The translations under genes were made by a program, and so were the position numbers. A DNA stretch of 64,000 bases from Marinisporobacter sp. (GTDB lineage Bacteria > Bacillota > Clostridia > Peptostreptococcales > Thermotaleaceae). The notes beneath the pieces are model-generated. The model was given only the letters and a program-made list of their open reading frames with translations. It searched no databases and was not told the origin of the DNA. The stretch lies in contig JAOARP010000020.1 of the NCBI GenBank assembly GCA_025210525.1, positions 62,001-126,000 of the forward strand, in the 5' to 3' direction. How positions within the stretch are numbered: position 1 is the first letter of the stretch; each line of letters starts with the position of its first letter. This document shows positions 16,964 to 28,300 of this stretch, piece after piece.

Positions 16964-17662
16964 ATGGCAGTTATTTCAATGAAACAATTGCTAGAAGCAG
17001 GAGTACATTTTGGACATCAAACAAGAAGATGGAATCCTAAAATGGCAGAGTACATTTTTACAGAAAGAAATGGTATCTACATTATTGACCTACAAAAAAC
17101 AGTAAGAAAGGTTGAGGAAGCTTATAACTTTATTAAAGAAGTTGCAGAGACTAACAAACCAATCCTTTTTGTAGGAACAAAAAAGCAAGCACAAGAGTCA
17201 ATAGACCAAGAAGCAAAAAGATGTGGAATGTATTATGTAAATCAAAGATGGCTTGGAGGTATGTTAACAAACTTTAAGACAATCAGAAAGAGAATTGAGC
17301 GTCTTAATGAGTTAACAAGAATGGAAGAAGAAGGTATGTTCGATGTTCTTCCTAAGAAAGAAGTAATCAAGCTTAAGCATGAGCAAGAAAAACTTGAGAG
17401 ATTCTTAGGTGGAATTAAAGAAATGAATGAACTTCCAGCTGCAATTTTTGTAGTTGATCCAAGAAAAGAAAGAATTGCAGTTAGAGAAGCACATATATTA
17501 GGAATACCTGTAGTAGGTATTGTTGATACAAACTGTGATCCAGATGAAGTAGATTATGTTGTTCCTGCTAATGATGATGCTATAAGAGCAGTTAAATTAA
17601 TTACTGCAAAGATGGCAGATGCAATCATTGAAGCAAAACAAGGCGAACAAATGGAAGAATAA
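16964..17662 (+). CDS. rpsB: 30S ribosomal protein S2
   Basis: S2 is a late-assembling protein of the small subunit body/head. The ATG at 16964 ([27 protein letters not shown]) follows GGAGGTG at 16951-16957. The in-frame GTG at 16955 is part of that ribosome site. The 232-residue product shows the S2 signatures [14 protein letters not shown], the coiled-coil region with [16 protein letters not shown], and [20 protein letters not shown]. It is followed by a long hairpin and tsf, the near-universal rpsB-tsf pair. Confidence 0.99.
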   Translation: MAVISMKQLLEAGVHFGHQTRRWNPKMAEYIFTERNGIYIIDLQKTVRKVEEAYNFIKEVAETNKPILFVGTKKQAQESIDQEAKRCGMYYVNQRWLGGMLTNFKTIRKRIERLNELTRMEEEGMFDVLPKKEVIKLKHEQEKLERFLGGIKEMNELPAAIFVVDPRKERIAVREAHILGIPVVGIVDTNCDPDEVDYVVPANDDAIRAVKLITAKMADAIIEAKQGEQMEE

Positions 17663-17666
17663 TTAA

Positions 17667-17725
17667 GAGGGTAAGGGTGATGAAGGAATGAATTTCCTTC
17701 CTTCTCTTACCCCTTCTATTATATT
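17667..17725 (+). terminator. Long hairpin between rpsB and tsf (terminator or attenuator)
   Basis: GGGTAAG (17669-17675) pairs with CTTACCC (17706-17712), and inner GAAGGAA (17682-17688) with TTCCTTC (17694-17700). The sequence TTCTATTATATTTT follows. The T tract is interrupted, so partial read-through into tsf is likely. It may set the S2:EF-Ts ratio or act as a processing site. Confidence 0.6.
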
Positions 17726-17750
17726 TTAATATACATAAGGAGGAGTTCTC

Positions 17751-18668
17751 GTGGCTATTACAGCAGCAATGGTTAAAGAGTTAAGAGTAAAAACAGGTGC
17801 TGGTATGATGGATTGTAAAAAGGCATTAACGGAAGTAGATGGCGATATGGAAAAAGCCGTTGATATTTTAAGAGAAAAAGGTTTAGCGAAAGCAGCTAAA
17901 AAATCAGGAAGGGTTGCAGCTGAAGGTTTAGTAGATATTTGTATGAACGAAGATCATACAAAAGCAGTTGTAGCTGAGGTGAACTCTGAAACTGATTTTG
18001 TTGCGAAAAACGATGAGTTTAAAAACTTTGTGAAAAGTGTAGCTGTTACAGCATTAAATAGTGATAAAGAAACTACAGAAGAGTTATTGAATGAAAAATA
18101 TTTAGATACAGACGCAACTGTACAAGAGACATTAAATGATAAAATCGCTAAAATAGGCGAGAACATGAGCGTTAGAAGATTCCAAAAAATAGAAATGAAG
18201 AATGGAAAAGTTGCAGGATATATTCATGGAGCTGGAAAAATAGGTGTATTAGTTGGATTAGAAACAAGTTCTGATTCAGAAGAAATTCTTGCTCTAGGAA
18301 AAGATTTAGCAATGCAAGTAGCTGCTATGAATCCAAAATACATTTCTAGAGATGATGTAGATGCAGAGTACATAGAGCATGAAAAAGAAATATTAAAGCA
18401 ACAAGCACTAAATGAAGGAAAGCCTGCGAATATCGTAGAAAAAATGATCATTGGTAGATTAAATAAGCAATTAAAAGAAATATGCTTATTAAACCAAGCA
18501 TTTGTTAAAAATCCAGATTTATCTGTAGAGCAATTAATTAAAGAAGTGAGCAAGAAACTTGGAACTGAGATTAAAATAGCAAGTATAGCTAGATTTGAAG
18601 TAGGAGAAGGAATTGAGAAAAAAGAAGAAAACTTTGCAGAAGAAGTAGCTAAACAAATAAATAGCTAA
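17751..18668 (+). CDS. tsf: Translation elongation factor Ts
   Basis: EF-Ts is the nucleotide-exchange factor for EF-Tu. The GTG start at 17751 is preceded by AAGGAGGAG. The 305-residue product has the N-terminal UBA-like module (VKELRVKTGAGMMDCKKALTEVDGDMEKAVDILREKG), the VNSETDFVAKND core signature, and the two dimer subdomains of full-length EF-Ts. It follows rpsB after a hairpin and is closed by a strong terminator. Confidence 0.99.
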   Translation: MAITAAMVKELRVKTGAGMMDCKKALTEVDGDMEKAVDILREKGLAKAAKKSGRVAAEGLVDICMNEDHTKAVVAEVNSETDFVAKNDEFKNFVKSVAVTALNSDKETTEELLNEKYLDTDATVQETLNDKIAKIGENMSVRRFQKIEMKNGKVAGYIHGAGKIGVLVGLETSSDSEEILALGKDLAMQVAAMNPKYISRDDVDAEYIEHEKEILKQQALNEGKPANIVEKMIIGRLNKQLKEICLLNQAFVKNPDLSVEQLIKEVSKKLGTEIKIASIARFEVGEGIEKKEENFAEEVAKQINS

Positions 18669-18687
18669 TTTTAAAAAATTAAACATA

Positions 18688-18714
18688 GAGAACACATTTA
18701 GTGTTCTCTTTTTT
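18688..18714 (+). terminator. Intrinsic terminator after tsf
   Basis: GAGAACAC (18688-18695), loop ATTTA, GTGTTCTC (18701-18708), then TTTTTT. It is a perfect 8-bp stem with a strong T tract. A second, weaker hairpin (CCTTCA 18722-18727 / TGAAGG 18736-18741, then GTTTTC) follows before pyrH. Confidence 0.9.
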
Positions 18715-18768
18715 AAAATAACCTTCATATAAAATTGAAGGGTTTTCGTAAAAATTGTAGAATAATAA

Positions 18769-19497
<729 letters not shown>

Positions 19498-19500
19498 AAG

Positions 19501-20058
19501 ATGAATTTACAAGTTCATAAAGAGTTAGAAGAAAAAATGGAAAAAACGGTTAGGGTATTTAAAGAAGATTTAAATACGATTCGCGCGGGACGAGCAAATC
19601 CAGCGTTATTAGACAAAATTGTTGTAGAATATTATGGAAATCCTACACCTTTAAAGCAAATGGCAGGTATATCAGCTCCTGAACCAAGATTGCTTGTAAT
19701 ACAACCTTATGATAAAACATCTATACAATCCATCGAAAAGGCAATATCTCAATCAGACTTAGGAATCAATCCATCTAATGATGGGAATGTTATTCGATTA
19801 GGAATACCTCAATTAACAGAAGAAAGAAGAAAAGAGTTAGTAAAAGTTGTTAAGAAAACAGGAGAAAATGCAAAAGTTGCTTTAAGAAATGAAAGAAGAG
19901 AAGCAAATGATAAACTAAAGAAAATGCAAAAAGATGGTGAATTGACAGAGGATGATTTAAAGAAAGCAGAAGATGTAGTACAAAAAATGACAACTAAGTT
20001 TGGACAAATTATTGATGAACTAATAGGTAAAAAGGAAAAAGAAATGTTGGAGGTATAA
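19501..20058 (+). CDS. frr: Ribosome recycling factor
   Basis: RRF, with EF-G, splits post-termination ribosomes. The 185-residue product matches the family length and motifs: N-terminal helix with MEKTVRVFKEDLNTIRAGRANPALLD, domain II VEYYGNPTPLKQMA and LVIQPYD, then the long C-terminal helices (LTEERRKELVKVVKKTGENAKVALRNERR). It starts 3 bases after pyrH ends, with AAGGAGG within the end of pyrH. Confidence 0.99.
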   Translation: MNLQVHKELEEKMEKTVRVFKEDLNTIRAGRANPALLDKIVVEYYGNPTPLKQMAGISAPEPRLLVIQPYDKTSIQSIEKAISQSDLGINPSNDGNVIRLGIPQLTEERRKELVKVVKKTGENAKVALRNERREANDKLKKMQKDGELTEDDLKKAEDVVQKMTTKFGQIIDELIGKKEKEMLEV

Positions 20059-20061
20059 TAT

Positions 20062-20247
20062 TTGAATAAAATACCTGATGTTGTAGGGTTTGAATTAAAA
20101 AGAGCTCTTGAGATAATAGGTACGAATTGGAAAACTTCTATTAAAGAGACGAATTCCCCTAAGATCAAAGAAGTTACAGGTCAGTGTAGAGTTATCAACC
20201 AAAAAAATATGAATGAACATATTGAATTAGTCGTGAGCTATTTTTAA
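20062..20247 (+). CDS. Single-PASTA-domain small protein
   Basis: The TTG start at 20062 is preceded by GGAGGT at 20049-20054. The 61-residue product looks like one isolated PASTA domain: [17 protein letters not shown] at the start, a central strand (SIKETNSPK), CRVINQKN, and the final strand ELVVSYF. PASTA domains usually occur as repeats outside the membrane in PBPs and Ser/Thr kinases and can bind muropeptides. Here there is no signal peptide or TM segment, so a cytoplasmic location is predicted. It sits between frr and uppS and ends in a GC-rich hairpin. Function is unknown. Confidence 0.7.
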   Translation: MNKIPDVVGFELKRALEIIGTNWKTSIKETNSPKIKEVTGQCRVINQKNMNEHIELVVSYF

Positions 20248-20248
20248 G

Positions 20249-20280
20249 CCCCCCCATCTTGAGGGGGTAATATTTCTTTT
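20249..20280 (+). terminator. GC-rich hairpin after the PASTA-like gene
   Basis: A C run (20249-20255) pairs with GGGGG (20263-20267) across ATCTTGA, followed by TAATATTTCTTTT. The tract is imperfect, so it is a terminator or attenuator ahead of uppS. Confidence 0.65.
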
Positions 20281-20308
20281 AGCCAAGTTGACTGGAGGAA
20301 TAACAAAT

Positions 20309-21067
20309 ATGAGAAATATATTTTCTAAAGAGAGTAAAAAAATTGATAAAAAAAGTCTAGACTTAGATAGATTACCAAGACATATTGCCATGATAATGGA
20401 TGGAAATGGAAGATGGGCTAAGAAGAGAGGATTACCAAGAACAGCCGGACATAAAGCAGGGATAGAGGCGTTAAGGGAAGTTATTCGTACTTGTTCAGAA
20501 CTGGGTATTGGGTATTTAACTTTATATGCATTTTCTACTGAAAACTGGAAAAGACCTGTTGAGGAAGTATCTGCTTTGATGCAACTACTTGTGTATTATC
20601 TAAGGAAAGAAGTGAAAGAATTACATAAGAATAATGTAAGGATCAGGACAATAGGAGATATTAGCAAATTACCACAAAATTCTCTTAATGAAATAAATTC
20701 AGCTGTAAACTTAACAAAAAATAATACAGGATTAGTAGTAAATATTGCATTAAACTACGGAGGAAGAAATGAAATTTTAAATGGGGTTAAAGAGATTTGT
20801 CAGAAAGTGAAAAATAATGAAATTGCTATTGAACAAATCGATGAGGATTATTTTGAAGGGTTTTTATATACAAAAGGGATACCAGACCCAGATTTGATTA
20901 TTAGACCAAGTGGAGAATTAAGAATTAGTAACTTCTTATTATGGCAGATTGCTTATAGTGAATTTTGGTTTTCAAATATTTTCTGGCCAGATTTTAATCG
21001 AGAAAGTTTAATCGAGGCAATTATTGATTATCAAAAAAGAGACAGAAGATTTGGAGGAATTAAATAA
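20309..21067 (+). CDS. uppS: Undecaprenyl pyrophosphate synthase (cis-prenyltransferase)
   Basis: UppS makes the C55 lipid carrier for peptidoglycan and other envelope glycans from FPP and IPP. The ATG at 20309 follows GGAGGA at 20294-20299. An upstream in-frame TTG lies before that site. The 252-residue product shows the cis-prenyltransferase motifs: [20 protein letters not shown] with the catalytic Asp, [15 protein letters not shown], and the C-terminal [23 protein letters not shown] region. cdsA follows 14 bases later. Confidence 0.98.
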   Translation: MRNIFSKESKKIDKKSLDLDRLPRHIAMIMDGNGRWAKKRGLPRTAGHKAGIEALREVIRTCSELGIGYLTLYAFSTENWKRPVEEVSALMQLLVYYLRKEVKELHKNNVRIRTIGDISKLPQNSLNEINSAVNLTKNNTGLVVNIALNYGGRNEILNGVKEICQKVKNNEIAIEQIDEDYFEGFLYTKGIPDPDLIIRPSGELRISNFLLWQIAYSEFWFSNIFWPDFNRESLIEAIIDYQKRDRRFGGIK

Positions 21068-21081
21068 AGGTGGTGATATAG

Positions 21082-21867
21082 ATGCGCATGAGAATTATTT
21101 CTGCATTACTTGCAATACCTTTGTTTTTGTTTGTTATGATAAAGAGAGGAATTGTGTTAGACATTTCCGTATTTTTACTAACAATGATTGCGGTAAATGA
21201 ATTTTTTAATGCTTTTAAGAATATAGATATTATACCTTCAAAGTTAGTTGGTTTTTTAAGTGTTATTTTTATGTTTGGGATCACTTTGAAAAACCTTACA
21301 ATGGAATGGGTTATGGTATGGTTTTTTATTAGTATGTTATTTATTTTGGTCAATAATCTATTCAAAAAAAAGTTTGATATGCAGGTTGTGAGTGTGACAG
21401 TTATTGGAATATACTATGTAGTGTTTTTTATGTATCACATTGTTTTTATTTCACATCACAGTAAATATAGTGAGTTAATTTGGATGATCTTTATTGTTGC
21501 GTGGGCAACAGATACCTTTGCATACTTTACTGGTTATTTTTTTGGTTCAAGAAAGTTATGTCCTAGCATTAGCCCAAAGAAAACTGTAGAAGGGGCTATT
21601 GGAGGTATATTAGGAAGTATTGGTATAAGTGCTTTATTTGCTTACTTTGTTATGCCAAAAATACTTTTTCATTGTGTAATTATTGGCTGTCTAGGAAGTA
21701 TTATAGGACAACTTGGAGATTTGACTGCATCTATATTTAAAAGATATACAGGAATTAAGGATTATGGAAAAATAATGCCAGGGCATGGAGGCATTTTAGA
21801 TAGATTTGATAGTATACTTTTTACTGCACCTATGGTATATTATTATATTACATTTTTCATAAAGTAA
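21082..21867 (+). CDS. cdsA: Phosphatidate cytidylyltransferase (CDP-diglyceride synthase)
   Basis: CdsA converts phosphatidic acid and CTP into CDP-diacylglycerol, the precursor used by PgsA (encoded at 50021). The 261-residue product has about seven TM helices. It carries the C-terminal CDP-DAG synthase signature: SPKKTVEGAIGGILG, then GDLTASIFKRYTGIKDYGKIMPGHGGILDRFDS. A GGTGGTGATA site precedes the ATG. It lies between uppS and dxr, as in other Firmicutes. Confidence 0.97.
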   Translation: MRMRIISALLAIPLFLFVMIKRGIVLDISVFLLTMIAVNEFFNAFKNIDIIPSKLVGFLSVIFMFGITLKNLTMEWVMVWFFISMLFILVNNLFKKKFDMQVVSVTVIGIYYVVFFMYHIVFISHHSKYSELIWMIFIVAWATDTFAYFTGYFFGSRKLCPSISPKKTVEGAIGGILGSIGISALFAYFVMPKILFHCVIIGCLGSIIGQLGDLTASIFKRYTGIKDYGKIMPGHGGILDRFDSILFTAPMVYYYITFFIK

Positions 21868-21918
21868 GAGATGAAGTTTTTTAATTTTAAAATTGAATAA
21901 TGGTGAAGGGATGGTCAT

Positions 21919-23067
21919 ATGAAAAACATTAGTATACTAGGATCTACTGGCTCTATTGGAACGCAGACCCTTGATGTTGTTCGAAATAATAAAGAAAAAT
22001 TTAATGTAGTAGGATTGAGTGTAAATAATAATATTGACTTATTAGAAAAGCAAATCAATGAATTTCATCCAGTAGCAGTAGCTGTAATGAATGAACAAAG
22101 AGCTTTAGAATTGAAGGAGAGAATTAAACATACGAAGACAGAAGTGTTTCAAGGGTTAGAGGGATTGACTACTATAGCAACCCTTAGTGAAGTTGATTTA
22201 GTTGTTACTTCAGTAGTAGGTATGATTGGATTAATTCCTACAATAAAGGCTATAAAATGTAAAAAAACTATCGCTTTAGCTAATAAAGAAACATTAGTAA
22301 CGGCTGGAGAAATCGTTATGAAAGAAGCACAGAAAAATGGAGTTTCAATTCTTCCGGTAGATAGTGAGCACAGTGCTATATTTCAAAGCTTAATGGGGTA
22401 TACTTTAAAAGATATCGGAAGGATTTTATTAACAGCTTCCGGGGGACCCTTTAGAGGATGGAATGAAAAAGCATTAAAAGATGTAACGGTTTCTGAGGCG
22501 CTAAAACATCCTAAATGGAATATGGGAAAGAAAATTAGTATTGATTCAGCCACACTTATGAATAAAGGATTAGAAGTTATTGAGGCAAAATGGCTTTTTG
22601 ATTTAAGTCTTGACCAGATTGATGTGGTTATTCATCCACAAAGTATTATTCATTCTATGGTAGAATATAAAGATAGTTCTGTTATTGCTCAAATGGGTTA
22701 TCCAGATATGAGAGTGCCTATTCAATTTGCATTAACATATCCAAAGAGGGTAGAGAATAATTATAAAAAGTTAGATTTATTTGAGGTTGCAACTTTAACC
22801 TTTGAAAAACCTGATCTACATACATTTCCGTGCCTAAAGCTTGCTTATGATGCACTGGAAATGGGTGGGAGTTACCCTACTGTTTTAAATGCTGCAAATG
22901 AAGTACTGGTGGATCTTTTTATTAAAGAGAAAATTAGATTTTATGATATACCAAAAGGTATTGAATTATCATTAGAAAAACATACTATGGAGAAGGATCT
23001 TGATATTGATAAAATTGTAGAAATTGACCGTTGGGCAAGAAGTTTTATAAAGAATATTTTCCTTTAA
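21919..23067 (+). CDS. dxr: 1-deoxy-D-xylulose 5-phosphate reductoisomerase
   Basis: Dxr converts DXP to MEP, the committing step of the MEP isoprenoid pathway, using NADPH and a divalent metal. The 382-residue product has the NADPH-binding start [17 protein letters not shown], the [13 protein letters not shown] motif, metal-binding [11 protein letters not shown], and the catalytic-loop segment [11 protein letters not shown]-terminal helical domain follows. It is full length. ispG, another MEP pathway enzyme, is encoded two genes downstream. Confidence 0.98.
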   Translation: MKNISILGSTGSIGTQTLDVVRNNKEKFNVVGLSVNNNIDLLEKQINEFHPVAVAVMNEQRALELKERIKHTKTEVFQGLEGLTTIATLSEVDLVVTSVVGMIGLIPTIKAIKCKKTIALANKETLVTAGEIVMKEAQKNGVSILPVDSEHSAIFQSLMGYTLKDIGRILLTASGGPFRGWNEKALKDVTVSEALKHPKWNMGKKISIDSATLMNKGLEVIEAKWLFDLSLDQIDVVIHPQSIIHSMVEYKDSSVIAQMGYPDMRVPIQFALTYPKRVENNYKKLDLFEVATLTFEKPDLHTFPCLKLAYDALEMGGSYPTVLNAANEVLVDLFIKEKIRFYDIPKGIELSLEKHTMEKDLDIDKIVEIDRWARSFIKNIFL

Positions 23068-23079
23068 GGCGGTGTGATC

Positions 23080-24102
23080 ATGGGAACAATAATAATAGCT
23101 CTTTTAGTTTTTGGCGTTTTAGTAGTATTCCATGAATTTGGACATTTTAGTATAGCCAAACTTGTAGGAATAAAGGTTCATGAGTTTTCAATTGGTATGG
23201 GAAAACCTAGGCTTTTTAAATTCAAAGGTGGAGAAACTGAATATTCCATAAGACCATTTCCTTTAGGTGGATATGTGAAAATGGAAGGAGAAGACGAGGC
23301 GTCTACAGATGAAAGAAGCTTTAATAATAAGCCTTTATGGGCTAGAATGCTTGTAATTGTTGCAGGCCCATTTATGAATTTTGTTTTAGCTATTCTTTTA
23401 TTTACAATGATGTTTTATATGATGGGATTTCCAAATAATTCTACTACCATAGGAGAGATTATACCAGATTATCCAGCTCAACTATCAGGGATGGCGGCAG
23501 GAGATGAAATATTCTCTATTGATGGAGAGAATATGGATAGTTGGAAGCAAATTGTTGAGACAATTCATAGTAAAAAGGATCAAGAAATTCATATAAAAAT
23601 ATTAAGAGATGGAGAAGAAAAAAGTTTTTTAATTAAGCCAATGATCAATGAAGAAACAAATCAAGTAATGATTGGGATTTCTCCTACCTTTGAAAAATCC
23701 TTTAAAAAATCTATTACAACTGGATTTGATAGAATGACATTTGTTATTAAAAGTATGTTAGCCTTTTTTGTGAATCCTTCAGTAAAAGATGTAGTAGGTC
23801 CTGTAGGGATTATTCATATAGTTGGGGAAGCAGCTAAAACCAACATATATAGTGTATTATGGATTGCAGGAATAATCAGTGTGAATTTAGGAATCGTTAA
23901 TCTATTGCCTATTCCAGCTTTGGATGGTGGAAGATTAGTCTTTCTAATGATAGAAGGATTAAGAGGAAAGCCCCTTGATCCTGAAAAAGAAGGTTTTATC
24001 CATTTAACAGGGTTTGTATTATTGATGAGTTTAATGGTATTTATGATTTTTAAAGATGTAGAAAGATTTAATTTAGTTCAGCAGATTATTGATTTATTTT
24101 AA
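23080..24102 (+). CDS. rseP: Site-2 intramembrane zinc metalloprotease RseP/RasP
   Basis: RseP cleaves membrane-embedded substrates such as anti-sigma factors and signal-peptide remnants. The ATG at 23080 (MGTIIIALLVFGVLVVFHEFGH) follows AAGGCGGTG. The upstream GTG at 23074 is part of that site. The 340-residue product has the HEFGH zinc motif in the first TM helix, GGYVKMEGE, a single PDZ domain (about residues 115-195), and the C-terminal NLLPIPALDGGRLVF motif that supplies the third zinc ligand. It is positioned between dxr and ispG. Confidence 0.97.
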   Translation: MGTIIIALLVFGVLVVFHEFGHFSIAKLVGIKVHEFSIGMGKPRLFKFKGGETEYSIRPFPLGGYVKMEGEDEASTDERSFNNKPLWARMLVIVAGPFMNFVLAILLFTMMFYMMGFPNNSTTIGEIIPDYPAQLSGMAAGDEIFSIDGENMDSWKQIVETIHSKKDQEIHIKILRDGEEKSFLIKPMINEETNQVMIGISPTFEKSFKKSITTGFDRMTFVIKSMLAFFVNPSVKDVVGPVGIIHIVGEAAKTNIYSVLWIAGIISVNLGIVNLLPIPALDGGRLVFLMIEGLRGKPLDPEKEGFIHLTGFVLLMSLMVFMIFKDVERFNLVQQIIDLF

Positions 24103-24116
24103 GGTTGGTGTAAAAA

Positions 24117-25172
24117 ATGGATATTAAAAGAAGAAGGACAAAAAAAGTTTCTTGTGGGGATGTAAAGATAGGTGGAGATGCTCCTATTTCCATACAGTCT
24201 ATGACCAATACAGATACTCGAGATGTAAAAAAAACAGTTGAACAAATTAAGGCTCTTGAAAGAAATGGATGCGAGATTGTAAGAGCTGCTGTTTTAGATC
24301 TTGAAGCTGCACAAGCTATAAAGGAAATCAAAAAAAACATTAGTATTCCCATTGTAGCAGATATTCATTTTGATTATCGATTAGCTTTAGAGGCTATAAA
24401 CAGTGGTGTAGATAAATTAAGGTTAAACCCAGGAAATATTGGAGATGCTGAGCGAGTTAGAAAAGTTGTAATGATGGCAAAAGAGCGAAATATTCCTATT
24501 CGAATCGGTGTAAATGCAGGATCTATTGATAAAAAAATTATTTATAAATATGGAAAAATCACTCCAGAAGCTATGGTGGAGAGTGGGTTAGAGCATGTAA
24601 AAATTCTTGAAAATTTAAACTTTGAGGATATTATTATATCCTTAAAGGCATCAGATATAAAACTCACATTAGAATCTTACAGATTAATGGCAAAAAAGGT
24701 AGATTATCCATTACACATAGGAATAACAGAAGCAGGTACCATTAAAGGTGGAACAATAAAGTCTTGTATAGGAATAGGGGCTATGTTATTAGATGGTATA
24801 GGAGACACTTTAAGAATTTCATTAACAGGAGACCCAATAGAAGAAGTGAAATTAGGTAAAGAGATTTTAAAATCTGTTGGATTAAGAGACTTCGGGATAA
24901 ATTTGATTTCTTGTCCAACCTGTGGAAGAACCCAAATAGATTTAATTCATTTAGCAAATAGAATAGAGAATAAGTTAAGCACAGTAAATAAACCGCTGAC
25001 AGTTGCCATAATGGGTTGTGCTGTAAATGGTCCAGGAGAGGCAAAAGATGCAGATATTGGTATTGCTGGAGGAAAAGGTTCAGCATTACTCTTTAAAAAA
25101 GGAGAAATCATTAGAAAAATAAAAGAAGAAGATATAGAAGCTGTATTGTTAGAAGAAATTATGAAGATGTAA
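24117..25172 (+). CDS. ispG: 4-hydroxy-3-methylbut-2-en-1-yl diphosphate synthase IspG (GcpE)
   Basis: IspG is the [4Fe-4S] enzyme that reductively opens MEcPP to HMBPP in the MEP pathway. The 351-residue bacterial-length product has the TIM-barrel start (VKIGGDAPISIQSMTNTDT) and the cluster cysteines: ISCPTCGRTQID and the MGCAVNGPGEAKDADIG block. This gene, rather than proS, separates rseP from polC, which is the clostridial arrangement. A terminator follows. Confidence 0.98.
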   Translation: MDIKRRRTKKVSCGDVKIGGDAPISIQSMTNTDTRDVKKTVEQIKALERNGCEIVRAAVLDLEAAQAIKEIKKNISIPIVADIHFDYRLALEAINSGVDKLRLNPGNIGDAERVRKVVMMAKERNIPIRIGVNAGSIDKKIIYKYGKITPEAMVESGLEHVKILENLNFEDIIISLKASDIKLTLESYRLMAKKVDYPLHIGITEAGTIKGGTIKSCIGIGAMLLDGIGDTLRISLTGDPIEEVKLGKEILKSVGLRDFGINLISCPTCGRTQIDLIHLANRIENKLSTVNKPLTVAIMGCAVNGPGEAKDADIGIAGGKGSALLFKKGEIIRKIKEEDIEAVLLEEIMKM

Positions 25173-25198
25173 CTCTTTTGATTATGCAGAACAATATG

Positions 25199-25265
25199 AA
25201 AAAATCCTAAACCTTTAAAGTTTGTAAAGTATTAAATCTTTAAAGGTGATGAATGGATTTTTTTA
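25199..25265 (+). terminator. Large two-step hairpin terminator after ispG
   Basis: The outer arm AAAAAATCC (25199-25207) pairs with GGATTTTTT (25255-25263). The inner perfect 10-bp arm ACCTTTAAAG (25211-25220) pairs with CTTTAAAGGT (25238-25247) around a 17-base loop. The downstream T run serves as both stem and tract. It separates the rpsB-ispG region from polC. Confidence 0.8.
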
Positions 25266-25305
25266 TAATCTATAGGAAATTTTCTACGAGAAAAGGAGGA
25301 TATAA

Positions 25306-28300
25306 TTGGATTATTCATTGAATAAGATTATAAAAAATATTGCTCCGAATATAAGCATAGAGATGGATGCTGTTGTTGAAAAAATTAAATATCATAAGGA
25401 AAAGAAAAAGCTAATCTTTCTTTTGAGACTTAATCAGATCATTCAAAGATCTATTTTAGATGATTTGAGAATGAATATAAAAAAAAATATTCCTTTTGTG
25501 AAAGAGATTGATTTCAATGTTTTTTATGAAAATATTGATCTAGAGAAAAAGGATGATTTTAAAGCCTATTGGAAAAATGTTATTTATGTATTAAATCAAT
25601 CTATTCCTTCTTCATTAGCATGGTTAAATGCATCTAATCCTACTTTGGAAAATAAAGAACTATTGATTAAAGTAGAGAATGCAATAGGAATTCAAAATTT
25701 AAAAGAAAAGAAAGTAGACATTTTCATCAAGAATATGATTGAGGCTGAACTGGATAAACATATAGAAGTGATTTTTAAAGAGAAAACATTAGCAAATGAT
25801 GATCAAAAAGATGATTATATAAAAGAAAAAGAAATGGAAACGAAGGCTATTGTTGACAGAATCATAACTTATCAAGAAATAGTACCTAAAAAACAAAAGG
25901 AAGGGAAAAATACACCTTCTAATGAAGAATGTATTTTAGGGAAAAAATTTAATGATATAGTAACGCCTATTCCAAGTATTAATGAAGAATCAGGCATTGT
26001 AGCAATATCATGTGAAATATTTGATGTTGAGTGGAGAGAGCTTAAAAGCGGTAAAAGTTTATGTACTTTAAGTGTAACAGATTATAGAGGGTCTATTGCT
26101 GTGAAGATATTTGTTAAAAAGGAGCAAGTAGAAGAACTAGCAGAACAATTAAAAAACGGAAAGTATGTGAAGGTGAGGGGAGATGCTCGCTATGATACTT
26201 TTTCAAGAGAAATTGTTGTTATGGCAAAGGATATTATGAAGGGAAAGCCAAAGCTTCGAATGGATCATGGAGAAAAAAAGAGAGTAGAATTACATGTGCA
26301 TACGCAAATGAGTGCTATGGATGGGGTATCTTCTACAAAAAGTTTAGTGAAAAGAGCTAAGGATTGGGGGCATTCGGCCATTGCAATAACAGATCATGGT
26401 GTGGTACAAGCTTTTCCGGAAGCAATGGATGCAGCTAAAAAGCATGATATTAAAGTGATTTATGGTGTAGAAGGATATTTGGTTAATGATGGAGAACCCA
26501 TTGTAATTAATAGTAATGATAAAGAAATTAACCAATGTTATGTAGTATTTGATATAGAAACAACAGGACTTTCTAGTAAAAATGATAAAATCACAGAAAT
26601 TGGGGCTGTAAAAATAAGCAATAATGAGATTATAGATCGATTCAATATACTTATAAATCCAGAAATGCCTATTCCTCCTAAAATTGTAGAACTCACAGGA
26701 ATTACTGACGAAATGGTAAAAAATGAACCAACGATTACAGAGGTTTTACCTGAATTTTTAGCGTTTATTGAAGATTTTCCTGTTGTTGCTCACAATGCAA
26801 ATTTTGATACATCCTTTATAAAGTACAATTGTACCCAAATGGGGCTAAGCTTTAATAATCCAATAATAGATACCTTACGATTATCTAAGATTTTGCTTCC
26901 AAAGTTGAAAAGATATAAATTGAATGTAGTGGCTAAAGAACTGGATGTAAAATTAGAAAATCATCATAGAGCAGTAGATGATGCAGAAGCAACTGCAAAT
27001 ATTTTTATAAAGTTTCTAGAAATGCTAAAGGAAAAAGAAATTACTAAGTTAAATGAATTAAATGATCTTTATGCTAAATCCGTAGATGTTAAAAAACTAG
27101 ACACTTTTCATGTAATTATATTAGTCGAAAATTATACAGGACTTAAAAATCTATATAAGATTATTTCATCTTCTCATATGGATTATTTTCATAAAAGACC
27201 CCGTATACCTAAATCACTCCTTTCTAAAATGAGAAATGGACTAATTATAGGTACTGCTTGTGAAGCAGGAGAATTATACAGAGCAATTCTAAATAATAAA
27301 TCGCAAAGAGAAATTGAAGACATTGTAAAATATTATGATTATTTAGAAATACAACCAATAAAAAATAATCAGTTTATGATAAAAAAGGGACTCGTAAAAG
27401 GAGAAGAAGAATTAAAAGAAATCAATAAGGAAATTGTCAATTTGGGTGAAAAATTGAACAAAATGGTAGTAGGAACAGGAGATGTTCACTTTTTAGATCC
27501 AAGGGATGAAGCCTATAGGAGAATATTGATGGCTGGACAAGGATTTAGTGATGCAGATGATCAAGCTCCTTTATATTTTAAAACAACAGATGAAATGCTT
27601 GAAGAATTTAAATATTTAGGGGAAAGTATGGCAATGGATGTAGTTGTCAATAATCCTAATAGGATTGCAGATATGATTGAATCCATTATACCTATTCCTG
27701 AAGAAACATATCCGCCTGTCATTGAGGGGGCAGAGGATGATTTAAGAAATATGTGCTATGAAAAAGCTATGAGAATTTATGGAGATCCTATACCAGAGCT
27801 TGTGAAGAAGAGGTTAGATAGGGAACTTAATTCTATCATTAGTAATGGTTATGCTGTTATGTATATTATTGCTCAAAAGCTTGTGACCAAATCATTAGCA
27901 GATGGATACTTAGTAGGATCAAGAGGCTCAGTTGGATCTTCCTTTGTTGCTACAATGAGTGATATTACAGAGGTGAATCCCCTTCCACCTCATTACATCT
28001 GTAAAAACTGCAAAAACTCAGAATTTATTTTAGATGGTTCTATTGGTAGTGGGGCAGATTTACCTGATAAAAAATGTCCAAAATGCAATGAAGAATATGA
28101 AAAAAATGGACATGATATACCTTTTGAAGTATTCTTAGGATTTGAAGGAGATAAAGAACCAGATATAGATCTTAACTTTGCTGGAGAATATCAACCCAAT
28201 GCCCACAAATATACAGAAGTATTATTTGGAGAAGGATATGTATTTCGTGCCGGAACCATTGGTACAATAGCAGAAAAAACGGCTTATGGATTTGTAAAAA

